Shown here piece by piece: positions 1 to 12,050 of a stretch of 64,000 bases of DNA. Position 1 is the stretch's first letter, and the number at the start of each line of letters is the position of its first letter. Both the position numbers and the translations under genes were made by a program. This stretch comes from Gelatoporia subvermispora B. Taxonomy: Eukaryota > Basidiomycota > Agaricomycetes > Polyporales > Gelatoporiaceae. The notes beneath the pieces are model-generated. The model saw only the letters and a program-made list of their open reading frames with translations. It was not told where the DNA came from and did not search any database. The DNA lies in assembly GCA_000320605.2 (NCBI GenBank), contig KB445796.1:256916-320915 (forward strand), in the 5' to 3' direction.

Positions 1-61
1 GCAGCCCGAGCCCCCCCACGAACCCAACTCAGCACAGACGCCCGCTGCGATCTGCCATATA

Positions 62-95
62 CACGTGAATCGTCCCACGTGCGTTCTGGCACGTG
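62..95. promoter_or_regulatory. Three evenly spaced CACGTG E-boxes upstream of the Bax-inhibitor gene
   Basis: CACGTG occurs at 62-67, 76-81 and 90-95, each 14 bases from the next, ending about 75 bases before the ATG at 171. CACGTG is the classical palindromic site of bHLH factors such as Cbf1 or Pho4. The regular spacing suggests a real cluster of binding sites; which factor binds is not visible. Confidence 0.5.
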
Positions 96-170
96 ATCAA
101 CTACGCACGGAGGCTATGGCAGGCGCTTCCGTACAATTCGAGTCGACTTCTCTCTTGTTCTGCAACCACC

Positions 171-1461
171 ATGAGCACCACCAACTACACTCAAGCCCCG
201 CCCCCCTATCAGGGCTCCCCAGGGAAGGTCTCTTCTGTGTCGCAGGAAGATGAGGCCGCCCAGCCGCTTCTAGGCAGCCCTAGGGCCGGTCCAAGTGCTG
301 GAGGCATTTACGACCAGCCCGCGTTCGGTGATGTTCCGGACGACTTCAAGGTGCGCAGTTTTGCCGAGTTTCGGGGACGCCTTTGGCCAACATATCTTAC
401 TCCGTGCAGTACGGAACCAGCGTCTACGATAGTTCGCCCGAGATTAGACAAGCCTTCGTCCGCAAAGTCTACACTATTCTCTGTAAGCGCTCGCACCTTG
501 ACCCTGAACATATCGTGAAACTAAAAGCACTTATTAGTCTGCCAGATCGTAAGCCTATTTCTCGGAATCTGATACATTTGGTGGTTACAGCGAATCAACA
601 GCTCGCAACTTGCATTGTAGGCGGCAGCATCTCGCAGTCTCAGTCCACTATCGTCTGGGTCCAGGAACAGTGAGTACCCAAACCCTAAGCACGTTGTTAT
701 CTCAGTGAGCTAACTCGTGCACTCCAGCACATGGTCATTTTATGTCCCTCTCTTTGGTACCTTAGTCAATCTCGGTCTGCTGTACTGGAAACGCCACAGC
801 CATCCCATCAACCTTGTTCTGCTCTCCACTTTCACAGCCCTGGAAGCGTTTGCGCTGGGTGTGATGGTTGCATTCTTCGACAACATCCTTGTTCTGCAGG
901 CATTGTAAGTATCATCTCATTTGGTGCTGGCCGTGGTCCATGACTAATGTAAACTTAGGTTGATTACTCTCGGCGTGTTCTTGGGCTTGACCTTGTTCAC
1001 TTTCCAGTCCAAGGTGGGCTTACCGGTCTGTTGTACGTATTCAAGGAGCGTTCCTGACGGGTTTCAACCAGTATGATTTCAGTGGATTTGGCCCTTGGCT
1101 CTTCGGTGGCCTTATTGCGATAAGTACGTCCTGTGTCGATGCTGATGTTCATGTGCATCAGTTGCTCACCTCCGGTGTCCCAGTGATGACTGGCTTCGTC
1201 GCTATGTTCCTGCCTTTCAATCGTACATTCGACCTAGTGATGGCCATTTGTGGTTGCCTGCTGTTCAGCGGCTACATTGTCTACGACACATACATCATTA
1301 CGAAGAAGCTCTCCCCGGACGAGTATATCATGGCGGCGATCAGCCTCTACCTGGACTTCATTAACCTATGTAAGTCCTATCCTTCTCTTCCTCGGCCTTT
1401 GGCTTACAGCTTTTCAGTCATCAATATCCTCCGTGTTCTCAATGACGTTCAGGAGCGGTAA
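171..1461 (+). CDS. Bax inhibitor-1 / LFG (TMBIM) family membrane protein
   Basis: Multi-pass membrane protein of the Bax inhibitor-1/lifeguard family, which sits in endomembranes (ER, Golgi or vacuole) and affects Ca2+ leak and cell death or stress responses. The spliced product starts MSTTNYTQAPPPYQG, a Pro/Gln-rich cytosolic tail, then hydrophobic helices including TWSFYVPLFGTLVNLGLLYW, LLSTFTALEAFALGVMVAF and DLVMAICGCLLFSGYIVYDT. The family hallmark near the C-terminus, YIVYDTYIITKKLSPDEYI then SLYLDFINLFINILRVL, is intact. Exon 1 is 171-350 (donor GTGCGC), exon 2 is 410-482, and later exons restart near 593, 729, 960 and 1160; the last junction joins NL and F at about 1370/1415. The stop is at 1459-1461. 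The LFG4 subtype is likely from the long N-terminal tail. Neighbours are unrelated. Family call is very secure; exact exon ends less so. Confidence 0.93.
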
Positions 1462-2809
1462 ATTTGGATCGCGTCTCTGCGGGAATGAGGACCCGAAGGG
1501 TACTGTACAATAATCACGGGCTCATTTTGTGCTCGTTCTCGCTTACCGACATGTCGTGATTGCTGCATTCTGCTGTGAAGTAGTGTATGATTGTTAATTT
1601 TGTATATGAAGCTTCGCTGAGAGGCTTTGCAGCGTTTTCTGCGGATCTTGTAGATCATGCGTGTGAAATGGCGTCATACTGAGACTTCGCCTGTTGCACG
1701 TTAGTCGTGCTCCAGCTCGGACATGACGCATAGATGATTGCCTTCAGCATTACTAAGTATGTGATGGCTCAGACACAAATTGCAGGATGTGTATGTCATC
1801 CGATCAGACCAACTGCTTTTCCCTTTCCACGAATGGGTGTGCATCTCAACTTACAAGTAGATGGCCCTCCGGGAAGACCTGGAAATGAAAGTGAAGGCAC
1901 TCCCAATAACTGTTCGCACAAATTGGGCAGGCCCAGCATTTGATTGGATGCGCCAGGTAACACCCGTGTCAGTCTACGGTTAGAATAGGCTCATTGAAAC
2001 CCATTACGGATATAATGTAGACTGTTTTCCTGGCACTTGGCAGCTCGACGGTTCACGAGCCCTGCTGCACAAGTGAAGTGGGCGAACATATCATCACACT
2101 AGCCGTGCAGTTGGCATCCGAGCGACGATAAACCACCTATGTTAAAATCAATCTGCAATGCAACGGAGTCCTGCCTTTGGGACTGTCCGATTTTACGTCC
2201 TCTCAGATCTCAAGCTTCAACTTATTCACGCACAAATGTTCTTCAAATCAATGACGAGAAGGATGGACATCCTGATGGAGGGTTGAAGCGCTCGACTTTC
2301 TGAGCTCGTTCTACTAATACATGTCAGATAGCGGGGTTGGGCCCACAATCGCAGTGCAAGGGATAAGAGAGGATAGCCAAGACCTTTGTCTCCAGAATTA
2401 CAAGCCCAAATCTGAGAAATAACATAGGAACGTTCATTGGTAATTGTCATTTACTTCAGCGAACCCAGGCGCTCCACTACGCCCAGTGCGCTTGGTGTGT
2501 ACGATTCAAGTTCTCAGGAAGCTCAGTGGGAGCCAGCATAACGAGGCTCACACGAAGCACGACGGAGCGATTTCACACGTGACTCTCTCGCTTTTCCAGG
2601 CATATCTCTAACTATGTATGTCGCTCAAGTCGCGGAGATCTCTCGGATTTTCGAAAGAGATGTACCATCCCGTGCGCGAGCGAGCTCGCGCTCGGTGTGC
2701 GAACTATTGTTTGCTGCCACGACATACGCAAGCTCGAAGCCTCGACGTGGCCAATATACCGCACCACTGCGCCTCCGGTTTCAGTGGGTTGTCGAAGCCG
2801 GTGGGAGTA
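1462..2809. other. Intergenic stretch, no gene seen
   Basis: This 1.35 kb lies between the convergent 3' ends of the Bax-inhibitor gene and the AlkB-like gene. Open frames are short and show no recognisable domain. An 8-base-arm inverted repeat (GCGCGAGC / GCTCGCGC, loop GA) lies at about 2674-2691. I see no RNA gene. Confidence 0.5.
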
Positions 2810-5800
2810 TTATATCGTCGGGCGATCTCCACAGAACACAGGACTAGGCGAAGATGGTAGAGAAAGTATCCTGCTATGACTGGGCTCGATCCAGCGTGCA
2901 GTCGCGGCAATACGGAAGTTCACTGGCATTACTGTGTGCCTGCACAGACAGTAGTTAGCATCGACAAGGGTGAAGGCAACGCGACATACTCGTAGAATTC
3001 CTGGACGCCTGCGCCGTCCATCACGAGCACATCCCCCTATGGTTACTCAGATGATGCTTGCGGGTGATCCAAAACATGAGTGCTTACATGTCTCAGATAG
3101 AGTGTCAGTGCAATCCTATTCAACCCATTTCCGGATTGTGCATCGTACTTAGCAAGTAGACGGAAATGCATGTATGCTGGAGATCCCAGCGAGAGCGATG
3201 CGACAACGGGACCTAAGCCTTTCTCGCTGTCACTGTGAAACTGCCATACTCGAAGTTTTGCATGTTGCTGGACGAGGGTAGCTCGAGTACATACCGACAT
3301 CTTTTGTTTTTCCATATAAGCAGCACTCAGGATCTCGTTAAATTGAGCGCGGTTGGGTTCCATTCCAATGAGGCTCATACGCTCTTGTATGAGTGCGCGT
3401 GCTTGATGTACCGCAGATGATGCAGCATCCCAGGGAACAGTATGTGCAGTGCCCCCCACGTACTATGAAGTGATGAGGGCAAAAACATGGCATGAGTGGT
3501 GTTCAGTTACCTGATAAGGCTCTCCAGCTATGATCGGGTTAGTTGAAAGCTCGAAAGACAACGCACGTGCGCTCACTGTTCTGAGAGAAATAATTTGTCA
3601 ACAGTGTTCCTCTACCTGAATCTAGATGAGCATGCCATCTCGCGTTCGACACCAAACATACACTTATGCTGCCTCAGTGGCAGACGGCGAAACTGCAGTT
3701 CGCCAGTACCAGCCTGTCTTTGATATTCTTGGAAGATTTGACTTGCTGTGGTATTCATCACCGGTTTTCCTGGGATGAGGACGATCCTTCCTCTGACATG
3801 CAAGGATCGACGTCCAAACAAACCAACCCCGATGCAAAAATCATCAATACTGACCTACTGTGAGGTAAGATATACTCCATGTAGTGACTCATGCCACCGG
3901 GATACTTGAATTGCTTGGCGTGTGGGTGCGTGATTCCTACGCTTGCTGAGCCGCTTGCTTAATCAATGCGAACGGACAGCACCTACCTGAGCTCGGATTC
4001 ACGTAGTGGTGCTCCAGACCATCGGGGCGAACGAACAATTCCAAATGAGTACGCATCCGCCCACCTGTGACAGAATACGTAGCCTAGCGAGCTGTTTAGC
4101 GCACGCGTGATGGCAGCATGGCTACCAGCACCTTGCAATTCGGGCATTCCCAGTGTTGCCACTTATACCTAGATCTGTAAGATAACGAGGGCAACCACAT
4201 CGAAAAGTGACACACCGACTAGAAAGCCTGCCGCATATCGTGCAATGCCAACCCTTGCAGAACACCCGTGCTGTGGTGACACCGCAGAGGACTTTCGTCA
4301 CTGGTAGAGGCGGACGAATGTCTACCAGCTCTCCATGCTCGCAAGTCGCTACGTCGAGGAAACGGTCATTGTACTGCAGCTCATTTGGAAGTGGTCTTCC
4401 TTCTAGTTTCCAGAACATCGGGCATGATGGCGTGAAACATATCCAACCCTCTTTGTATATCACCGGCCACGTGGTAGCACAGCAAGGGCAATATCGTGTG
4501 ACCTTGCTGTAGACCTCTGTACTGGAATCAATCTCATGAGACGCTGTCTCCTTTGCGGAAGGTACAGTAAACGAAGAGTCTAACTGGGGGATATCCATGC
4601 GATCCATGCGACTGGCCAGATCAAACTGGTCAACGTCTTGAAGATTTACCTGTGATGTTGCTACACTTGCGAGCATACTCAAGCTCTCGGGGATATCTGC
4701 AGGATACATCAGCTCCAAAGGCGGGCTGGATGCACATTGCGAAGCCTGTGGAGGTGCACGGGCTGTAGACGACGATAGCTGTGATAGATCGCTGGCCTGA
4801 AGATGACCAGATTTGCTGTTTGTCTTGAGATGTGTCCACCATGGTTCGCCTTGTTGTTTGCACCAGTGGAAGGCAAACTTATATCTGACAACAGTCCCCC
4901 GAGAATTCTCGGAAAGATGCCGTTCAGCTGTGCTCACGGATGTCAGAACAGAATTACATTATAGAGTATGGAGTCTTACCCCATGCATGGGCAATATGGT
5001 AATATCCCAGCGCAACGTACGTACAACCTTTCGAGGCGAGCTCGTACGGAAATAGGCGGTATTTGTCATCGGCGAGGAGAACTACGGGTCGACCGAGCCT
5101 GTGTGTGTTGAGTAGTGCGCGGACGGATTTGTCTTCCGCTTGTTGGTCGGAAGCCTCCCAGTTTTCCGCGTGCCCCTCTTTCGAATGGAGGCTCTCAGCC
5201 TTTCCGCCACTGGAAAGTACCTCGGTAGGAGCATCTGGCGGAGAATGCGTACACTCACCCATGAGAAATGATGATACGACCGCCTTGAGCCCAAATATCA
5301 CGTCTACCCGAGACCTATGAGTATGAGTACACAACAAACATGGAATGACGCGTACTCGGAAGAGAAACCGCCGAGAAGGTATCCCTTGACAATGTCTTTG
5401 ACAAAGTACACACCACCCTGGTAACTTCTAAACCAGTCAGTCGACTCGCACACTTCTTGGCGTGACTGTTACGAACAGACCAATGTCAGTACATAACTTT
5501 GCCAATGCGTCATGCACTCACGTTCGCCCAAATGGGCGGCAGGCAAGGCAACGGCGGCTTCGGCACCTCAACCACTGGCTCCTTCTTGCGCTTCACAGAT
5601 GTCGTCACAGACTTGGGCGGGCGACCTCTCCGATGACTGCTTTGGTTCTTGCGAACACTAGCACTCAAGGCACTCAACGAGATATCATCCTCGTCACTCG
5701 AATCACTCGGAGGGAAATGGACCTCATCTTCCCCATCTTGTTCCCAGTCACTTGCTAAAGGAGACGTGTTGGCGGTCAAACGTCCGTGGGGCTCTACTGG

Positions 5801-8292
5801 ACGAGTACTGCGACCCAGGTGTGACACGGAGGACGATGCTAATATCCGTCGTTCAGCAAGCGCCGGGATCCTTAAGAAGAGACGCTCTATCGGGGGTTGT
5901 GCAACCACAGGAATGTCAACTGAACGCTCATGTTCAGCAATGTCAATATCGTCCCGGTTCCGTTGGCGAGAGTAAAATATCGGCTCAAAAACTGGTGCGA
6001 CTGGTGCGGTAGACTCGGACGGCTCCTTGAGGACGTCTGACGCATCCCGCGGCGCAGTCGCCTGTTCAACTTCCGGGCGATCGGAGCGATCGTCCAGGGC
6101 CGCCACGTCTGCTCTATCGCACACATTCTGCTCAGGCACCGTGTCCTGGGCACCACTCTGGACTTGGGGCCGCGAGCCGTAAATCTGAGCCAACGTCCCA
6201 CCCATGCTCGGTGCCACATCCTCCGCGAGTTTCGGGCGCTTCGCGGCGCGGTCGAACATCTCCCTCGTTCTAGTCCGCTGTGGCTTCGGGATGAGACGCT
6301 TGCGCTGTGCGTGCGCAGGTCGCTTGGGGAGAGGCGGGGCGGATGCAGGCATGATGGAGTGGGAGGGAGCTGATGGCGGTTGTGTTGCCACGTACGGCTC
6401 TCTGTCACTCGTGTGGACGTCCGGAGTAGGAAGTATTTGGGATATACTGTCCGGTGGGTTTCCTTCGTGAGAGGGCGATTCATCGATGGGCCGCACATCT
6501 TGTACAGTGTTAACCCCATTAGCCTTCCTCCCTCTCTTTCCCTTGCCTCTCCGGTTCTGTCCTGCCCCTGCGACGGCAGTGATGGAGGCAGAGGCGACAT
6601 CGGGCGGTGCACCCTGGATTAGTTGATGTATGACTGAGACGGCAGAAGCCCTTTTGGCCGCAGACCTTGTCCGTCGTGTGTTCGCGTTGAGTTGTATCTC
6701 CTCGGTCTCGCTATGCGAGGCAACAGCGGCGTGTGCCGGGGCCTTCTTACGCTTCTTACTTTGCAGCACTTGCGCAAGCGGGACATCGTTCGGCTCATCC
6801 CGGGACTCCGGCAGATCACTAGTTCCAGGTGGCTTGTCTGCCGAGTCCCCCGCTCCCTGTGCCAGTGAAGGCGCGAGAGTAGCACTGGTATTTTGCTTCC
6901 CTGCACGAGAGATTCGTGCTTTCGGCGGTGCTATGACGTTACGCTGAGATTCAGCGGCAGCATCTTTGCGTGTCTTCCGCAGCTTCTTCGCGCGTATCGG
7001 TTTGGCAGTTACCGGCATGGCGCCGTCGGACTCGTCCATAGAGGTGTACACCTCCTCGCGCCGCCTGACGCGCTCCTGGTGCTGCGACTCCTTCTGCAGC
7101 ATCATCTGCAGCAAGTCTCTCCGAGACGCCTGCCGACGTGGACGGGCGCTCGCAGAGATGCGCGGCTGCACACTCTGAGGAGGGCCATTGCCCTCGTGTT
7201 CGCTGTCGGAGGCCAGCGAGGTCAATGGTGAGCCGGGATCTGCCTGCGTAGGCCCTGGATACTGTAGGAAAAGGTCATGATCCATGTGCATAGGCTCTGG
7301 GTACTGTAGGGAAGGAGACTGATCCAGGAGCGGAGGAGCAGGAGGAAATTCCTCTTCGGAGGAAGAAGGCTGCTCATCCGTGGCCTTTCGCTTTGCAAAA
7401 GAAGACGATGCAGTAACAAGAGAGGAGACGGATGTCTGAGGGATCACTTGGCCGATTGCTGCATCGTCCAGAAGTACTGTGGAACCAGGCTCGCGTCTTT
7501 CAGAAGTGACAACAGGTGGAGAGTCGACGAGGGTGGTATCCGGGGAAGTAGCGTCAGGGAGGGTGAGGCTGTCCGCACGATCGTTGCCCTTGCTGGCCTC
7601 GGGCTCATGGACGCATTGCGTAGCCTCCTCAGTGCGACGTCGCTTCTTCGGTTTCTTCTTCCGTGTGTGGCGCTGCTTTACTCCTCCTTTATTCAACTTG
7701 GGCGGCGCTACTGATTGTGCCACAAGCGTCACGCTAGAGATTCGATCGGATGTCACTGAGTCGCCCGGCAAACTGCTCGTGCGGCCCTCGATATCATGTA
7801 TATTCCTTATGGGCACGCCGCGCGGCATCGCATAGCAGTACTTCCGATTTCTGCGTTCGCGAGACAGGAAATTGACCGCGGCCGACGCGCCCCGCGCAGC
7901 TCGTAGGTCCTGGGCGTGCGGAATGTCGCTTCGCAGGATCCAGTAGAATTGGGCGAACACTGTGAGGTCTGCATCTGCGGGTTCGTATGCACGGATGCCA
8001 AGCTCGGAGTCGTCCACTGGATCCACTGAGAAGGCCATGGCGAGCCATGCATTCGCGGCCTGGGAGGTGAATGCGGTAGTGTCGTGCTCAGTGCCCGAGC
8101 TGCACGCCACAGGGAAAGACTTACTACCACAGCATCGCGGCACGACTTCAGTTCCTCGACAATCTGTTTGTCCCAGTCGATGCCACCTTTTCGAGACCTG
8201 GATTGGCTCGCTAGGTCGCGTGAAAGAAAGCGAGTGCGGAATGGTTCGTCGTTCAGAAGTCCAACATCACAGAGATACGTCGGACACCTCAT
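2810..8292 (-). CDS. AlkB-like 2-oxoglutarate/Fe(II) dioxygenase with AT-hook and Cys-rich N-terminal parts
   Basis: Large spliced gene for an AlkB-type dioxygenase, a fold that oxidatively removes alkyl groups from nucleic acid bases; the substrate here is unknown. Exon 1 (8292-8125) encodes MRCPTYLCDVGLL; exon 2 (about 8086-5522) is a long, basic, low-complexity region with an AT-hook-like RRGRPPK near its end. Short exons follow: 5465-5356 (QEVCESTDWFRSYQGGVYF), 5303-5259 (RDIWAQGGRIIISHG), 5209-4980, then 4927-4216 with two Cys-pair clusters (YCPCC...CFTPSC and CKGWHCTICGRL), and 4174-4132 (WECPNC). The C-terminal domain has GTLLTNYFSQNS, the iron motif in FHSDSEKGLGPVVASLSLGS (about 3230) and a distal HTVMPVNFRIAATAR in the last exon (2939-2810), matching AlkB HxD...H...RxxxxxR. 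The catalytic set looks complete. I know similar uncharacterised proteins from polypore genomes. Exons between about 3500 and 4130 are only approximately placed. Confidence 0.85.
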
Positions 8293-8633
8293 CCCGACGT
8301 CGGTCGGCGCGTAAGTCGTGCACACAACAGGGATACAGTCACAAAAGTTGGACAGAACGAGCAATGAGCACACGCGGACAAGTAAGAAACAAGGTTTCAC
8401 ATTTTCTCATGGACCCATAGAGAGCAGACAACGGGGCGCGCGGGCGTTCTGACAGCGATCCCCGCGTGCGCATGACCGCATCCCGGCAAACGCCGCCGAC
8501 ATATCCTACGTTCCTTATGTTATGTTTGTGTTATTTTCCGACATTCTCAAAATGTGCGTGTGCAAACGGTGCGCATAGTCTAAGCAATCCGGAAGCACGT
8601 CCGTTCACTCGTCAACCGTACATTTACCGGGAG
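8293..8633. other. Intergenic, AlkB-like gene promoter side
   Basis: About 340 bases separate the start of the AlkB-like gene from the stop of the ATP synthase delta gene, both on the minus strand. It must contain the AlkB promoter and the delta-subunit 3' end. No clear TATA box or repeat is visible. Confidence 0.5.
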
Positions 8634-9298
8634 CCAAGCGCGTGCTGCAGCGCCTCGTACACGTCCGCCTCGATGCGCGCCTCCATCTTGTCCTCCTCAG
8701 AGCCGTTGCCGGCCGCGACCTTCTGGGCCTCGGCGAGGTTAGCACGGACAGCCTACGGTCATACGTCGTGTTCAGCGGAACAACTTGATGGATAGCTTTA
8801 GCAAGACGCACCTCGGCGGAGAAGTCCTCCAGCGGCGCGGCCTCAATGGCGTTGATGGTGAGCTTGTTGTTGGGGTGGACGGTAGCGAATCCGCTCGACA
8901 CTGGGGCGCAAATTATCCATCAGAACAGGGACCACATGCCATTGCTCAGACTGAACGCACCGAACCACTTTTTCGAGGTGTTGGTAGAGTCGAGGACCTC
9001 GACGACGCCGGGGCGCAGGGCCTCGATAGATGCGACGTGGTTCGCGAGGATACCCATGTCACCGGTCGCGGCGGGGATGTTCACCTGGACGACATCCGCA
9101 GAGGTGAAGAGCGCCTGAAATACAGAGTTACATGGTCTGAACAGGCGGGCACGTAGGGGAGTTTTGTGGACGAACTTGGTGGGGGAGGACGAGCGAAAGC
9201 TTGAGCTTGTCGGCGGCCTCAGCGTAGCCACGCCTGCCCGTTGCGAAGGCGGCCGGTGCCCTGCGAGCGGCGGAGGAGAGGAGACGGAGCGCAGACAT
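8634..9298 (-). CDS. ATP16: Mitochondrial F1F0 ATP synthase delta subunit
   Basis: Delta subunit of the F1 central stalk (equivalent to bacterial epsilon), which couples proton-driven rotation of the c-ring to ATP synthesis in the mitochondrial matrix. The product begins MSALRLLSSAARRAPAAFATGRRGYAEA, an Arg/Ala/Ser-rich mitochondrial targeting sequence whose cleavage is likely around RRGYAEA. The beta-sandwich domain follows with LFTSADVVQVNIPAATGDMG, ILANHVASIEALRPGVVEVL and SGFATVHPNNKLTINAIEA. The helical C-terminus runs ANLAEAQKVAAG to YEALQHALGSR before TAA at 8634-8636. Introns interrupt at about 9120-9170, 8900-8960 and 8750-8810. The length of about 165 residues fits the family. A CACGTG site lies at 9380-9385, about 80 bases upstream of the ATG. 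Expected to be single copy and constitutively expressed. Confidence 0.93.
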
Positions 9299-9964
9299 CG
9301 TTTCTGGTGACGGACGGCTCGAGCTCACAACTCCCAACGCCTCTTTGCTGGGCCTCGGAGACTGCCGGGTCGTCGCGGTCACGTGCACAGGCGCTCGGCG
9401 ACGACCCCCAGTCCGTTCTGGTCGTCTTTGACGTCCTTGAGTGCATCTCTCATCACAAACTGATACTTGAATGCTGTACATCAAGCTTCTTAAAGCACCT
9501 TTGTGTGCGAATTGATTGACTTGATCTATATCAAACGAATACATGGTCCCAGCCTCTGGCAGGGCAGTCCGGGGCACACCTGGTGTTAACAGTCTCTGCG
9601 ACCTGTTCTCAAGCACTCCACTACGCAGCCGATACCACATCTGATGACGGCCAACATCTTTTGCACAGTCGCAGATCCTCGTTTGAATGGGAGAATCTCA
9701 TCTCACGAGGGCCTTCGAAGACGTCTCCGACTGTGACCGGATGAAAGGGAGCGGTGCCGCTGATGCAATTTGATACTCACGCGGTCATACTCTACGCTTC
9801 TACGTGATGCACCATGCTCTCAGTATCTCGCAACATCCCGGAAACAGAATATTCAGGTTGGTCAGCTGTCGCCGATATCTTCAGTACAAAATGGACGGCC
9901 CGGGTTATCGTCGTTTGGTTCAAGGGCCCTACTCTTTCGCCTCGAGTTCTCCTCTCGTATCGCT
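9299..9964. other. Divergent intergenic region with a partly duplicated segment
   Basis: This region between the delta-subunit gene (-) and the first DUF6533 gene (+) holds promoters for both. A stretch at about 9535-9570 beginning GAATACATGGTCCCAGCCT matches 23434-23462 (GAATACATGGCCCCAGCCT), so the duplication that produced the second DUF6533 gene includes upstream DNA. No gene seen. Confidence 0.6.
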
Positions 9965-11674
9965 ATGTCTACACAGGAACAAGCTGTTGCAGTATTCCTG
10001 CAGTCTGAGTAAGTTGGAGCGCATCCTCATAGAACATTGTCTCACTTCGCGTAACAGACTGTTTCAAAACTACCTTACATTGGCGCTCAGCGGTATGAGA
10101 CCTGTTGCTGCTGTACGGCACAACCTCAACATCTGCTTCAGTACTTGTATTTTACGACCAACTATGCACGCTGTCAATGGAGATTGAACATATGTGGGGC
10201 CGAAAATTGACAAGCGTGACCATGCTCTTCCATCTTAACAGATGGATCATGTTTCTTTACTCGGCAATCAGCTTGTTCACTTTCTACCCACTGGACACAC
10301 TTGCTGTGAGCATGGTTCAAACTCTGCACAACTACGCTTACACTGTTTTATCTACCTAATTTAGAGGTACAGAGCTTAGCCGCTGCGGGGCGCAGAACCT
10401 GACGGGTGCTCTACAGCTGCACTGGGATGCTTACTCTCGTCACGTCCTTGGTATTCACGACATACATCATATGGGCTGGTACGTACATTCTGCATTGGAA
10501 CACGCAACGGAGCCTTACCCACAGTCAGTCTTTTCCGCTATCAGAATGTTCGCAATCAGCCGCGGTAGCTGGCGTCTCTCCGCCATCGTCTTTGCCTTTA
10601 GTATAGTACCCGCTGCAACGGATGCGGTGAGTTTAAGGTGATCACGTTCATCTCCATGTACACACCTCTGATCGTTGGCCACGCAGTACGTCAAATTCGG
10701 TCTGACAACGTACGAGATCGTCCCTTTTCCTATCCGGTACCTAGAGTGTCAATATCTCTTCAATCCTTCTCATACCGTGACCATCGAGTGGGTATTCTTG
10801 CCTCACTCATAACTTGGACAGTTGCTGACTACCGATAGGGGTGAGGACCTCGTCATTCACAAATCACTCTACCACGTACTAAGAGCTGTTAGGCGTAACG
10901 GCGACAAGGGCCTGCTTCGTTGCGTCAGACACACTCATACTGGTCGTCACATGGCTCAAAACATACCGGACCAAGCGAGATGCAGACCGGATTGGGCTGA
11001 AGATGCCACTAGCGACGATGTTACTTAGAGATGGTGAGTCAGAATGATCCCCGAAATCTGATGTTTAATAGTAATTCTGCGCTTCAGGCACTGTGTACTT
11101 CGCGTGAGTAGTGAACTATTACATCTCGTTTGGGTGCTCTAAATGGTATGCTATGTGCATAGAGTTTTTCTGGTGCTCAATCTGCTGAACATAGTCAGTG
11201 ATATTACGGACGTGAGCATGCTTCTGGATAGTAGAACTAGTTACTGAAGTCGGTTATAGGTCCTCTCTGGCTTTTTCTCCAGTCTACTCCTCCCGTACGT
11301 CTCTGCGCTGGCCTACAGCCTTCTCATCTTACCTCTGACCCACGAGACTCAGACTGCAGTCTATCTTCATCTCGCGTTTCTTCCTGCACTTGCGCCAGCT
11401 GGCTCACGGCTCAGAGGACAGCGTCCCTGGAGTCTCTGAGATATCGTTCTCGTTAACTCAGTACTCCACCGTGAGGTTCAGGTCGTTCGTCGACAACATG
11501 GGCGAGCAACTCGACGAACGCTCGGATACGCTTGACCTCGATCTGGACTGGGTGGATGATGAGCGGGGTCTTGCGCGCGTAAATGCCTCCATTGAGGATA
11601 GCGTGCGGTCAAGTCAGGACGATCTTGAGTCCGCGACGGCAGCTGTAGAAGCTACTTCAGTACAGATATTGTAG
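9965..11674 (+). CDS. DUF6533-type seven-helix membrane protein, copy 1
   Basis: Predicted multi-pass membrane protein of a family expanded in Agaricomycetes; function unknown. The ATG at 9965 gives MSTQEQAVAVFLQSE, then after an intron LFQNYLTLALSG. The domain signature follows: FYDQLCTLSMEIEHMWGRKL, then LFHLNRWIMFLYSAISLFTF. Further spliced segments read FSAIRMFAISRGSWRLSAI, YVKFGLTTYEIVPFPIRYLE, LILVVTWLKTYRTKRDADRI and KMPLATMLLRDG. The last exon (from about 11380) is a hydrophilic acidic tail with STVRFRSFVDNMGEQLDER, ending at 11674. About seven hydrophobic segments are visible, with some seven exons. Copy 2 at 23868-25593 keeps the same exon order and tail. It is convergent with a GST gene 376 bases downstream, an arrangement repeated at copy 2. 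Some mid-gene exon ends are uncertain. Confidence 0.78.
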
Positions 11675-12050
11675 TATGATGGACCGGTCAGCGTTCTTAC
11701 AGCGAAGACAACTATTTTAGGTTCCGTACATTTACCAAGTCACACAATTGCATCGAAAAGCAGTGTGCAGAGGATACGATCAGAACCCAAGGTACAACTA
11801 TACAATTACTCGTACACCCCATGACCTCCAGAGTTGTTCTGCTTCTACGGTACGTATAATCTCTATGTTCATTTGTTCAGGAAACTGATCACATGTCTAC
11901 CCGACATGATACCGCCCTTCGATCTACTCAGATACAGCCTCAGCCTCAGGAATGTAGTGCGCAATCACACATCAAGGTACGTTGTCTCGTAGTAGCCAGT
12001 CAAGTAGGAGTGGTATAAGGCACTCCACCGAAGGTAAATATCCACACAAT
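11675..12050. repeat. Spacer between DUF6533 gene and GST, duplicated at 25594-27019
   Basis: Sub-segments recur in the same order at the second module: AGGAAACTGATCAC near 11878 and near 25859, and GCGCAATCACACATCAAGGTA at about 11960 and 26936 followed by a shared run of roughly 60 bases. Here the two anchors lie about 80 bases apart, whereas in the second module over 1 kb separates them. Confidence 0.7.

Noticed and set aside
5887..6612. Long minus-strand frame inside the AlkB-like N-terminal exon
   Set aside because: It is a shifted-frame shadow of the low-complexity exon; the 5522-8086 frame is far longer and splices into the AlkB domains.
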